Positions 26,149 through 33,905 of a stretch of 37,275 nt of DNA are shown piece after piece (the first letter of the stretch is position 1; every line of letters begins with the position of its first letter). Position numbers and translations under genes: made by a program. Where the stretch lies: assembly GCA_905372155.1 (NCBI GenBank), contig CAJPNZ010000020.1, positions 1 through 37,275 on the forward strand, given 5' to 3'. The notes beneath the pieces are model-generated. The model was not told the DNA's origin, did no database searches, and saw only the letters and a list, made by a program, of their open reading frames with translations. This DNA is from Propionibacteriaceae bacterium. Lineage in GTDB: Bacteria; Actinomycetota; Actinomycetes; Propionibacteriales; Propionibacteriaceae.

Positions 26149-28904
26149 TGCATGAAGCATCCGAGAAGCTGGCTCGCGCAGTTTGCTCCCTGTTCTCAAC
26201 GGAAATCAGCGAAACCTTGACAGCAATCCACGCGACCCTCGATGAACAGGATTCGGTCAACATTCACCACGATGCCTTCAGAACAGCGCTTCGGGCTTTG
26301 ATTCATCGCCATACGTGGCACCAGAGCCACCGCCTTTTCGTGTACGAGTTCCACGCATACCGGCGATCGATCGGTCTACCTGTTGATCCAAACTCCTCCG
26401 AAGCTTTTGATGCCTTCCGCGAGACCCTCGACGAACAGGTGATCACTACATGGTTCGAGCGCTACGGCCTCTGGAAACAGATGATCTCGACGTGCGTCCG
26501 TAACACTCTGAGCTTCTTGCTGGAGGTTGCCCGGCACTTCAGCGCCGATGTTCGAGATCTCATGAGCTCTGACCTCATCGCCAATCAAACCACACTGACC
26601 AGCATCATTCCTCTCGACTCCGACCCACATAACGGGTCGAAGGTTGTGCTGGCTCTTGAATTTGACGGTGTGCCTCGAGTGATCTACAAACCACGATCCC
26701 TCGCCCTCGACGTCATGATCCGAGACATCTTCACCGAAATAGTCCGGTTTCCCCTGCTAGGTCACAAAGCCCCTGTACCGCTCACCCTTGACCGCGGCAA
26801 CCACGGCTGGCAAGAACAGATCACCGTCACCGGGATCAAGAAGACGGAGCTCGCCACGGCATATCGAAAACTCGGTCTTTGCAGCGCCGTGCTCACCGGC
26901 CTGGGCGCCACCGACATTCACGATGAGAACGTCCTCTTCTCCGGATCACACCCTTGGTTCATTGACCTCGAGACCGGTATACACGGAAACTGGCAGAAAA
27001 CAGACGGCAGCCTTGCGCACTCTCTCGAGGACACTGTCGCCCGCTCCCTCTGTACGACCTCGGTGATCCCAGCGAAGCTACCCACCACCCCAAAGAGTCT
27101 CCTGATCGGGGCCATCAACACTTCCCTGCCGCAGACCACCACGGAAAAAATCTTCACCCTCAGGAACCCAGCCAGCGATGCCGTGGACATCGCCCGCTCA
27201 GTGCTGCAGGTGACCCGCGAACAGGTGCCACTTCGGCTGGCCACGGGCGAGGCAGTCGATCCCATCCCCTACCAAGGAGATTTCGTTGCGGGCTACCAAG
27301 AGGGTTACCGACGTGTCATCGAGGTCCGTGACGAAATCATCGCACGTCTTGCCAATGTGGATTTCCCGGTCAGGAAGATCCTCCGGCCCACAGCGCACTA
27401 TGCCCATTTCCTGAGCGCCGCATTGTTCGCAGAAAATTTGGCTAGCACCGAGTCGATCAACCGGGTGCTCGGGCACATAAGAATTCCTCCCATCATGAAC
27501 GAGCATGATGGTAACCAGATTCTCCTGAAGGAAAAAGCAGCACTGTTGGCAGGTGACATACCGTTTGCTTACAGCGACGCCAACGGAACCTCACTCAAGA
27601 TGGGTGATCATGAGACCGGCCCTGTCTTCGCCGCCTCTCCCGCACAGAACGCGATCGATTCATTGTACCGCATGAGCGAGGAGCGACTCCGACAGGACGA
27701 ACGAATCATTGCCGAAGGATTTTCATACATTCGTGCACACGATTCAGAGAACTGCGGAAAAAAGAATTTCAGCCACCCAGCTCCCATGTTCAAGCAGGTC
27801 GTGGAACGCATGACTGCGGAAAATCCAGGCGCCCTGGTTGAGCTGTTGATCACATTGGCAGTTCATTCCGAGTCCGGCATTCCGGAGATCGGTTGGCTCA
27901 ACGGAACGTATGGCGATGCCCCCATCTCTTACCATTCAACCGGGTTGATTTCCCTCCACGACTCGGGTGGGCTCGTGTTTTTGTTCGAGCAGCTCGAAGC
28001 AAGCTCGGATCCGTTGCGGAATCTGGTTCCCTCAGGCTTCAGCGACTCGGTTCGTCGCGGCCTGCTCTCTCTTCAGGAGGCTTACCGGACGGGTCTGGAA
28101 CAGACTCCTCCATCGATCATCAGCGGTATTCCCTCCATCGAGTTTGTTCTGGGACATACGGGACGTCGCCTTCCCGTAACGGAGAAGTACGTCTCGGAAA
28201 ACTTCTGGCGATACGGCGCCAAAGATCTTTTCGCTGGCGAACTCGGTTTGGCCGTCGCGCTTGCCACTTTCCCGGAGACTCCCGACACGCTCCTGCATCA
28301 GATGCATGCCGGAACCCAGGAGATTTTGACCACCAACACTTTGCCCAACGGAGGACTCGCCCATGGCCGCCTCGGAGCACTCTGGGCCGCGGTGCGCCTG
28401 GCACGGCGACTCGGGGACAGGGTTGCGTGTCAGCGAGCTGCTCATGAGGCCAAGCAACTGTTCTTTCCCGACGGCTGGGCAGGATCGGGATGGTGCAACG
28501 GCCGAGCTGGAACCCTTCTGCTGTCGACCGACCTGCCGGAAGAATTCCGAGAGATCCTCCCGGTTCGACAAATCGCCGAGTCGGTTCTGTCAATGCCGGA
28601 AGGCCCCATCGACCTCGCGGTGTGTCACGGTGCAGGTGGCATCCTCCAGGCACTCCTGCACGCCGCTCGATGCACGAGCGATCCTTGGTTCGTGGATGTG
28701 GCCCACGACTACTGGAAGCGAAGCCTGGAACACGCACGCCGACATGGGTTTCACGTCGGCGAACCGAACAAGGACCATTTGGTCGGATACCTGCTCGGCT
28801 GGGGCGGCGTCGCCCACTCAGCCGTGCTCCTGAGAGCGCATGAAAGCGGAGACCCGGCCTGGGTCCCGATCAGCCTGACCCGATCCGTGAAAGAGGAGAA
28901 ATGA
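26148..28904 (+). CDS. lanM2: Class II lanthipeptide synthetase LanM2
   Basis: This 918-residue second LanM is only distantly similar to LanM1. Its dehydratase residues are Asp256-x-His-x-x-Asn261 (DIHDEN) and Asp273 (FIDLETG). The cyclase zinc ligands are Cys783 (WCNGRAG), Cys826 and His827 (VCHGAGG). Both halves look active. Two-peptide lantibiotics that use two LanMs dedicate one to each precursor; by order this one would modify the beta peptide (as LtnM2 does). Its start shares one base with the lanT stop and its own stop overlaps lanJ as ATGA. Confidence 0.95.
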   Translation: MHEASEKLARAVCSLFSTEISETLTAIHATLDEQDSVNIHHDAFRTALRALIHRHTWHQSHRLFVYEFHAYRRSIGLPVDPNSSEAFDAFRETLDEQVITTWFERYGLWKQMISTCVRNTLSFLLEVARHFSADVRDLMSSDLIANQTTLTSIIPLDSDPHNGSKVVLALEFDGVPRVIYKPRSLALDVMIRDIFTEIVRFPLLGHKAPVPLTLDRGNHGWQEQITVTGIKKTELATAYRKLGLCSAVLTGLGATDIHDENVLFSGSHPWFIDLETGIHGNWQKTDGSLAHSLEDTVARSLCTTSVIPAKLPTTPKSLLIGAINTSLPQTTTEKIFTLRNPASDAVDIARSVLQVTREQVPLRLATGEAVDPIPYQGDFVAGYQEGYRRVIEVRDEIIARLANVDFPVRKILRPTAHYAHFLSAALFAENLASTESINRVLGHIRIPPIMNEHDGNQILLKEKAALLAGDIPFAYSDANGTSLKMGDHETGPVFAASPAQNAIDSLYRMSEERLRQDERIIAEGFSYIRAHDSENCGKKNFSHPAPMFKQVVERMTAENPGALVELLITLAVHSESGIPEIGWLNGTYGDAPISYHSTGLISLHDSGGLVFLFEQLEASSDPLRNLVPSGFSDSVRRGLLSLQEAYRTGLEQTPPSIISGIPSIEFVLGHTGRRLPVTEKYVSENFWRYGAKDLFAGELGLAVALATFPETPDTLLHQMHAGTQEILTTNTLPNGGLAHGRLGALWAAVRLARRLGDRVACQRAAHEAKQLFFPDGWAGSGWCNGRAGTLLLSTDLPEEFREILPVRQIAESVLSMPEGPIDLAVCHGAGGILQALLHAARCTSDPWFVDVAHDYWKRSLEHARRHGFHVGEPNKDHLVGYLLGWGGVAHSAVLLRAHESGDPAWVPISLTRSVKEEK

Positions 28905-30064
28905 AGAGTCTCGTAGTGGTGGCCCCAGACCAGTTGCATCGCAAGGGAATCGACATCTTGGGACACGTGGACGCAGGGGGAACCCGACTTCATCTCGGAC
29001 AGCTGGACTTCCCTCAGCCCAATTTCGACGGGAAAACTCCCGCGAATCGAGAACATGTTCTCCTGCGAGTGAGAGCGTTCGCATGTAATTTCCGAGACAA
29101 AGGTATCCTGATGGACAACTACCTGCAGATGGATCGCTTGGGAAAGGCCTGCCTACCCTTCGGGTCAGACTTCTGCGCAGAAGTCGTTGCGGTGGGATCA
29201 AATGTGACCGCGTTCAGGGCTGGGGATCGTGTCATGGGCGATTTTGCGTACCCCAACGCTCCGGCCCCGGGATTACTGCCCGGCGTGGCAACGAACTTCG
29301 CATCGCTTGGATGGTTGCGAATCCATGCCGCTAAGTTGACGACCGTGCCTCCCGAGATGAGCGATCACCAAGCGGCGGCCTTCGCCCTGGGGGCCCAGAC
29401 AGCAGCAGGCATGATCCGTCGCTCTGGAATCTTGGAATCTGGTGGAAATCCCGTCATCCTCAGCGCCCGATCAGCCACATCGCTGTTCATCGCGCAGCAA
29501 CTCATAGGTCACGGGTTCCGGCCCCACTGCCTGTCCAGTTCCGAGTGGAGTTCCGAGCAGCTCCAAGCACTTCCCGGGGCCACAACAGGTGTCCTACGGC
29601 CGGGAACATTCCCTGCCCAAGCGGACCACTCGAAGTTCACTCACGCCTTCGACCCGTTTTTCGACATGAACCTCGAAGCGGCCACCTTGTTGCTGGCGAA
29701 CGGTGGAACATACGTGACCTGTGGCCTGCGGGATCAGCATCCCCTGTTGTCCGACGGCACACCGGAGGAAAGCGGAGTGGCTCTACGTCGCGCCTTGGCC
29801 ATGGCAGTAGTGAAGAACTTGTCCGTAAAAGGAAACTGTCTCGGTGAGAGCAGTGATCTGGCCGAGGCGGTCGGGGCGTTCTGCGACACCCGGGTCGGAC
29901 CGGTCATCGACTCGGTCTTCGAACCCCAGGAGGCGGTCGCTTTCCTCATCAGCAGCTTCTTCGATCCAGGTCGGTTCGGAAAGTGTGTCATGACCCTCGC
30001 ATCGGTCAATCCCGGGGCGGTCACGACCCCCCGGACCAAGGCCTTGGCGACTGCAACCGTGTGA
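28901..30064 (+). CDS. lanJ: LtnJ-like lanthipeptide dehydroamino-acid reductase (LanJ_A type)
   Basis: This 387-residue medium-chain dehydrogenase/reductase has a GroES-like N-terminal domain (ACNFRDKGIL; GSDFCAEVVAVGSNV; FRAGDRVMGDF) and a Rossmann domain from about residue 180. LtnJ of lacticin 3147 reduces dehydroalanine to D-alanine, and gene order and fold class are the same here. The nucleotide-binding loop is unusual: residues 185-193 read VILSARSAT, lacking the GxGxxG glycines. Overlap with lanM2 (ATGA) places it in the operon. A quinone-reductase-like role unrelated to the peptide is possible but unlikely in this position. Confidence 0.88.
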   Translation: MKSLVVVAPDQLHRKGIDILGHVDAGGTRLHLGQLDFPQPNFDGKTPANREHVLLRVRAFACNFRDKGILMDNYLQMDRLGKACLPFGSDFCAEVVAVGSNVTAFRAGDRVMGDFAYPNAPAPGLLPGVATNFASLGWLRIHAAKLTTVPPEMSDHQAAAFALGAQTAAGMIRRSGILESGGNPVILSARSATSLFIAQQLIGHGFRPHCLSSSEWSSEQLQALPGATTGVLRPGTFPAQADHSKFTHAFDPFFDMNLEAATLLLANGGTYVTCGLRDQHPLLSDGTPEESGVALRRALAMAVVKNLSVKGNCLGESSDLAEAVGAFCDTRVGPVIDSVFEPQEAVAFLISSFFDPGRFGKCVMTLASVNPGAVTTPRTKALATATV

Positions 30065-30088
30065 TGCCCAACCTTCCAATGAATCAAG

Positions 30089-30104
30089 GAGGCTTATTCA
30101 CAGG
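30089..30104 (+). repeat. Solo insertion-sequence end (terminal inverted repeat remnant)
   Basis: GAGGCTTATTCACAGG differs at one base from the left terminus of the IS at 31980. It lies in the same orientation, 1.9 kb away, without transposase or partner end nearby. Confidence 0.5.
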
Positions 30105-30224
30105 CTGCGCGTCGATCAGAAAAACCCCTAGTCAGAATACAGTTGAGGGTGGCTGTGAATGAACCTCAAGGTGTCATGTTCTAGTGCTCCTCAGCATTGC
30201 ACATCAACCTTCGGTGACGATCAG

Positions 30225-30253
30225 TTGTACTCAACCCGGCTGACATCTATCGT
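30225..30253 (+). promoter_or_regulatory. Candidate promoter of the small membrane protein gene
   Basis: TTGTAC at 30225-30230, a 17-bp spacer and TATCGT at 30248-30253 give a plausible vegetative promoter 44 bp before the ATG. This would let the downstream immunity candidate be expressed independently of the lantibiotic operon. Confidence 0.35.
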
Positions 30254-30296
30254 CGATACCAAGACAGAGCGAAACTCAAAACGAAAGGAAACAAAC

Positions 30297-30476
30297 ATGC
30301 TTCGCTGGATCGTACTCATTGCCGCGGCGTTCTTGGGTGGAAAGTTCATTCAGGACATCGTGACAAACCATAACGTTGACGTCTGGATCGCTCGTGGCGC
30401 AGGAATCCTGACGGTTGCCATGATCACCCTGATCGGTTACGTACTATTCCTGAAACCAGTGGGCGAGGCCCGGTGA
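30297..30476 (+). CDS. Small two-helix membrane protein, candidate lantibiotic immunity peptide
   Basis: This 59-residue protein is almost entirely two hydrophobic segments (about residues 3-22, and 31-53 around ARGAGILTVAMITLIGYVLF) joined by a short polar turn, IVTNHNVDVW. The start at 30297 is chosen for GAAAGGAAAC just upstream; an in-frame ATG at 30159 lacks a site and adds a non-conserved-looking polar tail. I recognise no family. Short membrane proteins next to lantibiotic operons often give self-immunity (LanI, LanH), and lacticin 3147 has LtnI, so immunity is a reasonable guess from context only. It is followed by a strong hairpin at 30490. Confidence 0.65.
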   Translation: MLRWIVLIAAAFLGGKFIQDIVTNHNVDVWIARGAGILTVAMITLIGYVLFLKPVGEAR

Positions 30477-30489
30477 GCAAGCCTTGGAC

Positions 30490-30522
30490 GTGGTGGTTCT
30501 GGCCGTGTGCCAGAACCACCAC
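30490..30522. terminator. Hairpin terminator after the small membrane protein
   Basis: A perfect 13-bp stem (GTGGTGGTTCTGG with its complement) has a 7-nt loop, starting 14 bp after the stop codon of the 59-residue protein. There is no U-tract. It also lies inside the 3' end of the opposing kinase frame. Confidence 0.7.
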
Positions 30523-31172
30523 ATTGCCCCACCACAACTCCTTCAGCGCAGCAGCTCCCCCTTGAGACGCAACCCGCCATATCCCTACCGCGCAGGAAGG
30601 CTCTGGGGCCTAAAGAGACAATCGGAAGCCTCACTTGGGCGCACCACTGCGAGTTCGCGGACTTGAAGGAGCATTTTCCACCGAGTTGCGCCACCCGCTC
30701 CTCAATTCCCGGGAGTCCCTGTCCACCACCTTCCTTGCGGGAGACAGGACTGCTTCCGATGGCATTGCGCACTCGCATCACCAAATCGCCCCTGAATGCG
30801 AACAACTCGACGCGGCACGGACCCGGTTCCCCGTGCCAGACGATGTTGGTGACCAGCTCACCGAGGATCCGGCAGACCACATGCTCCAGCTCACCAGAGA
30901 ATTTGATGTCGTCCACCTCAAATCTGCCATCCGGGTCGAACCCGCCTTCCCTGAGGACGCTCTCCAACTGGGTCCACTGCTGGGTGAGAGACTGCTCCTC
31001 GTCCGATTGAGCGACCGTCCCGAACTCCTTGTCCACATCCCGAAGAGCCGCCATGGCGGAGCGAAGCTCCTTCGTGGCGTCGTTCGACATCTCGAGCAGG
31101 TCGGAGACCTGAGATGCGAGTTCTTGGGTCAAGTGAGGATCATCCAGCAGTTCCCGCAACCTCATCACAACG

Positions 31173-31186
31173 AGGGCCTAGGGCCT
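31173..31186. repeat. Perfect 7-bp tandem duplication causing the kinase frameshift
   Basis: AGGGCCT occurs twice in immediate succession (31173-31179, 31180-31186). Frame arithmetic shows that deleting exactly one unit restores a continuous kinase frame across the DHp-ATPase junction. Confidence 0.9.
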
Positions 31187-31979
31187 GGGTCTGCGCGACG
31201 CTGTCGTGCAACTCACTGGCTGCCAACAGACGTATCCGGCGCAGAGCCTGCTCTCCTTCAAATCGGAGCGCTATCTCACGGGCAAAGCGCCTGTGCGCGC
31301 CAATCCTGGCAGCAACCGCTACCCCGCTCAGAGCAGAGCAGAACAAGATGTTCGACAGCAATCCCTCCAATGAGTCGAGATATACCCAACAAATCAGCAT
31401 GGCCACCGGGTACGCAATGGCTATCACAACACGCCAAGGCCGGTGATGGGCAAACCAGTCGTAGACGAGCAGAGCCCCACCCACCACCATCAAGGGGCCA
31501 CGGCCGTCAACGAGTACCCAAGCCGGAAAATAGATTACCACCAAGCACAGGGAAATCACTGACTGGAAAGGAAGCATAACGATTGCCGCGAGCATTATCA
31601 GCCACACGACCCAAGCTGCCGGCGCTGCCCTTCTCCAAGCAGTTTCAGCCGTCAGTACGAACAGAACAATCCCTATGACGGGCTCGATACCCTGGCGCAC
31701 GATGACGCTACCGGTCGCAGAGGTATGGCGTGGCAGCATGATCCATGATAACTTCTTTTCAAGCCGAAAACCACAACAGGGGACCAAGTGCGCTCCGGCT
31801 AGCAGCTTCATGATGGGTAGTCGACCCACGAACCCGATCCTTGAACTCATCGACACCGCAGCCGTGGGATCACTTCCAGATCTTCACTGCCGACAAATCA
31901 ACAGGTTCACTTGGAACAGAGAGGAGGAAGAACTGCGCACAACAAGTTGCCATGAATTTTGGCCTGCATTGACATCATA

Positions 31980-32887
31980 GAGGCTTATTCATAGGGGTGT
32001 TTTGGGTTTCCCCAACTAACGCTTTGCCCTGAAGGGGATGCGAGGGCGGCTTGCCCAATCTGAGACAATCAAAGTGTCCTACCACAAAGACTCTCAGTTG
32101 AAAGACAAGCCGCTGCCGTGAACACTACCACAAGCCTTGACCGCGACCAGATCCTCAACCTGTGCGAACTGATCCACACATCCCGTTCCGGAAACCTATC
32201 CGGCAGCAGGGTCCCGCACCTTGGGATTGTTCCGCTGCATCCAGATCCATTTTGTTGACGCTCAGACACAACCTCACCCAAGAGTTACTGGCCGACATCC
32301 ACACGGTCTCCCAATCCACCATCTCACGAGTAGTGGCGGTCTACACACCCTTGATCGCCGAGGCCCTCCAAGCCCGGGTGCCCGGCGCGGAAGATCCTCG
32401 ACCCAGATCCGCCAGTACATCATCGACGGCACCCTTGGTGTCCTGCTGGTCATGGTCGAAGCGTCCCGAACTGTACTCAGGCAAGCACCACACGACGGGA
32501 GTGAACCTGCAAGTGGCCTGCACCCTGACCGGGCACCTCGCCTGGATCTCCCCACCCCTGCCGGGTAGTGTGCATGATGCAAAGGCCATCAAGGAATCCG
32601 GATTCCTCGAGGCACTTGATGCAACGACGCATATTGGAGACAAGGGCTACATCGGATTGGGAATGATCACCCCTACCCGGAAACCCGCTCATGGTGAACT
32701 CACCGACACCGATAAAAGAAACAACACGACCATCAACCGCGTCCGCTACCTCATCGAACGTGTCATCGCGAACCTCAAAACATGGCGTGTCCTGCACACC
32801 GATTACCGCCGCCCCTACAACACCTTCGAAACCACAATACAAGCCGTCACCGGACTCACCTTCGCCTACACCCCATGAATAAGCCTC
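31980..32887 (+). mobile_element. Decayed IS5-like insertion sequence
   Basis: The ends are imperfect inverted repeats: GAGGCTTATTCATAGGGG at 31980-31997 and its counterpart read inward from 32887, identical over the first 13 bases and then offset by one base. TGACATC occurs just outside both ends (31970-31976 and 32890-32896), possibly a target duplication, though 2-3 extra bases separate it from the ends. The single transposase gene is frameshifted several times. The element lies directly upstream of a truncated response-regulator gene. Confidence 0.85.
32118..32878 (+). pseudogene. IS5-family-like DDE transposase, multiply frameshifted
   Basis: Fragments in different frames line up into one transposase. 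A GTG at 32118 opens frame 1 (LDRDQILNLCELIHTSRSG), and frame 2 gives GLFRCIQI near 32224. Frame 3 gives LTLRHNLTQELLADIHTVSQ, with a helix-turn-helix near 32255. Frame 2 returns with QYIIDGTLG (first catalytic Asp) near 32410, then frame 3 continues with SGKHHTTGVNLQVACTL, GSVHDAKAIKESG, GDKGYIGLG and YLIERVIANLKTWR (catalytic Glu). At least four frame changes mean it is inactive. Confidence 0.85.
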
Positions 32888-32890
32888 AAT

Positions 32891-33319
32891 GACATCGGTG
32901 TGAACAGTCGCGTCATCGCGCTGACCTCACTGCAGGATGATGCCACCCTCCACGATGCCCTGCGCGCAGGAGTGGTGGGGTTCCTGCTCAAGACCAGCAC
33001 CCGCGGCGAGATCATGCACACCATCCAACAGGTCCACCTGGGTGAGGCCATGCTGTCGCCCAAGTTCATCACTCGCGTCCTCTCGCACTACGAGCGTGGA
33101 CACCGTCCTTCCAAGCAGATCCGAGAGCTTTCGGAGAAGGACCTATCCCTGCTCCGGTTGATCACCCAGGGCCTGAGCAACGATGAAATCGCTGAGGAGA
33201 TGAAATTCACCTCTGCGACGGTGAAAAGTTATGTCTCTTGCCTACTCAGTCGCCTGGATGTCCGGGATCGGGCTCAACTGGTCATCTTCGCTTACCAGAA
33301 CGGCGTGGTCGGCGACTGA
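32891..33319 (+). pseudogene. LuxR/NarL-type response regulator, N-terminally truncated
   Basis: The remaining frame covers the last part of a receiver domain (VIALTSLQDD, with the switch Thr/Ser; LLKTSTRGE, with the conserved Lys) and a full LuxR helix-turn-helix (LSEKDLSLLRLITQGLSNDE to VIFAYQNGVVGD). About 75 N-terminal residues, including the phospho-accepting Asp, are missing, and the IS end abuts the break. A GTG at 32900 could start a 139-residue protein, but it could not be phosphorylated. It is the natural partner for the divergent kinase. The stop is 3 bp before the right direct repeat. Confidence 0.85.
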
Positions 33320-33322
33320 CCG

Positions 33323-33411
33323 TTACACCCGATGGTTTCACGTGAAACGACCCTCACCCGTAGGTGTCCCGGGGACCGCGTCCCCGGATCGAGCGACGAC
33401 CCCGTTTCCAG
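33323..33411. repeat. Right copy of imperfect direct repeat bracketing the island
   Basis: This is the counterpart of 18440-18523. It spans the region from just after the response-regulator stop through parS into the last ~19 codons of the intact dciA gene, which suggests it is the ancestral copy. Confidence 0.9.
33335..33348. promoter_or_regulatory. parS site (ParB-binding centromere)
   Basis: GTTTCACGTGAAAC is a perfect match to the bacterial parS palindrome. It lies 6 bp after the dciA stop, about 3.5 kb from oriC, as expected for origin-proximal segregation sites. parA and parB are not in the window. Confidence 0.92.
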
Positions 33412-33905
33412 CTCGGCGCGTGAGGGCCCAGCACCTCGATGCGCAGGACCGAACGTTCCCCGAGGGCCTGGTTCAGTTTGGCGATCAGGGGCCCGGCGCT
33501 GTACCTCATGGCCGAGGCCCAGGCGGTGGAGTCGCACTGGACGATGAGAACACCGTCGTCGAAATCGACGGGGGAGGAGTGTTCGGCGTTCACGGCGCCG
33601 ACGAGCCCGGGCCAGTCACGCAGCACGGTCGCGAGGGAGATCTGGCGTTGCCAGCCCCGGCGTTTCGCGACGGATTCCAGGACGCTGCCGATCTGTTGCG
33701 GGTCGCGGTCGTCGGGGTGGGCCCCGGAACGCTGCTCCCCGGACCGGTGACGGCGTTTCGGGACCTTCGGGGGCGGTGGTGCAACCTCGGGCAGCAACGG
33801 GGAGGTGCGGGCCGTCTGGTGGGCGATCTCGGTCGCCAGCTCCAGTCCACTCGGGTCGTGGGGTTCCTCGTCGGGAAGGTCGTCGTCGAAGGATGTTTCA
33901 GTCAT
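33354..33905 (-). CDS. dciA: DciA-like DUF721 protein (replicative helicase loader family)
   Basis: This 183-residue protein has a disordered acidic/Pro-rich N-terminus (residues 1-~70), then the DUF721 domain (~75-160: WQRQISLATVLRDWPGLVG; GVLIVQCDSTAWASAMRY). It ends in the basic tail characteristic of actinobacterial members, WKRGRRSIRGRGPRDTYG. DUF721 proteins include DciA, which assists loading of the replicative helicase. It overlaps the recF stop by 8 bases, the classical recF-DUF721 arrangement. Its 3' end is part of the island-bracketing repeat. Confidence 0.88.
   Translation of the reverse strand: MTETSFDDDLPDEEPHDPSGLELATEIAHQTARTSPLLPEVAPPPPKVPKRRHRSGEQRSGAHPDDRDPQQIGSVLESVAKRRGWQRQISLATVLRDWPGLVGAVNAEHSSPVDFDDGVLIVQCDSTAWASAMRYSAGPLIAKLNQALGERSVLRIEVLGPHAPSWKRGRRSIRGRGPRDTYG

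Larger units (their letters stand above)
30065..30296. other. Gap after lanJ with IS-end remnant and promoter candidate
   Basis: No gene and no obvious terminator are seen. It holds a 16-bp sequence matching the IS terminus (30089-30104) and a promoter candidate for the next small gene (30225-30253). Confidence 0.5.
30437..31856 (-). pseudogene. Sensor histidine kinase (NarL/LuxR-type partner), frameshifted
   Basis: Two reading frames together encode one kinase. The upstream part (31856-31140, likely start ATG 31739) has about six transmembrane helices and the HisKA_3 phosphoacceptor motif LLAASELHDSVAQ. The downstream part (from about 31186 to 30437) has the HATPase domain with N-box ELVTNIVWHG and G2 motif GQGLPGIEERVAQLGG. 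The break is caused by a perfect tandem AGGGCCT heptamer at 31173-31186; removing one copy joins the frames as QTQALVVMRLRE. The G1 region reads MRVRNAIG without the usual Asp. The last ~55 codons run through a terminator-like hairpin and are probably not original. The uninterrupted form would be a normal-length kinase. Confidence 0.88.

Noticed and set aside
31970..32896. TGACATC on both sides of the IS as a definite target-site duplication
   Set aside because: The copies are offset 2-3 bases from the inverted-repeat ends, and the left flank does not continue the response regulator, so a simple insertion with intact duplication is not supported.
18440..33411. Calling the island an integrative element or prophage
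   Set aside because: The border repeats are real, but there is no integrase, recombinase, relaxase or phage gene inside; the only transposase is a broken IS, so the mechanism is left open.
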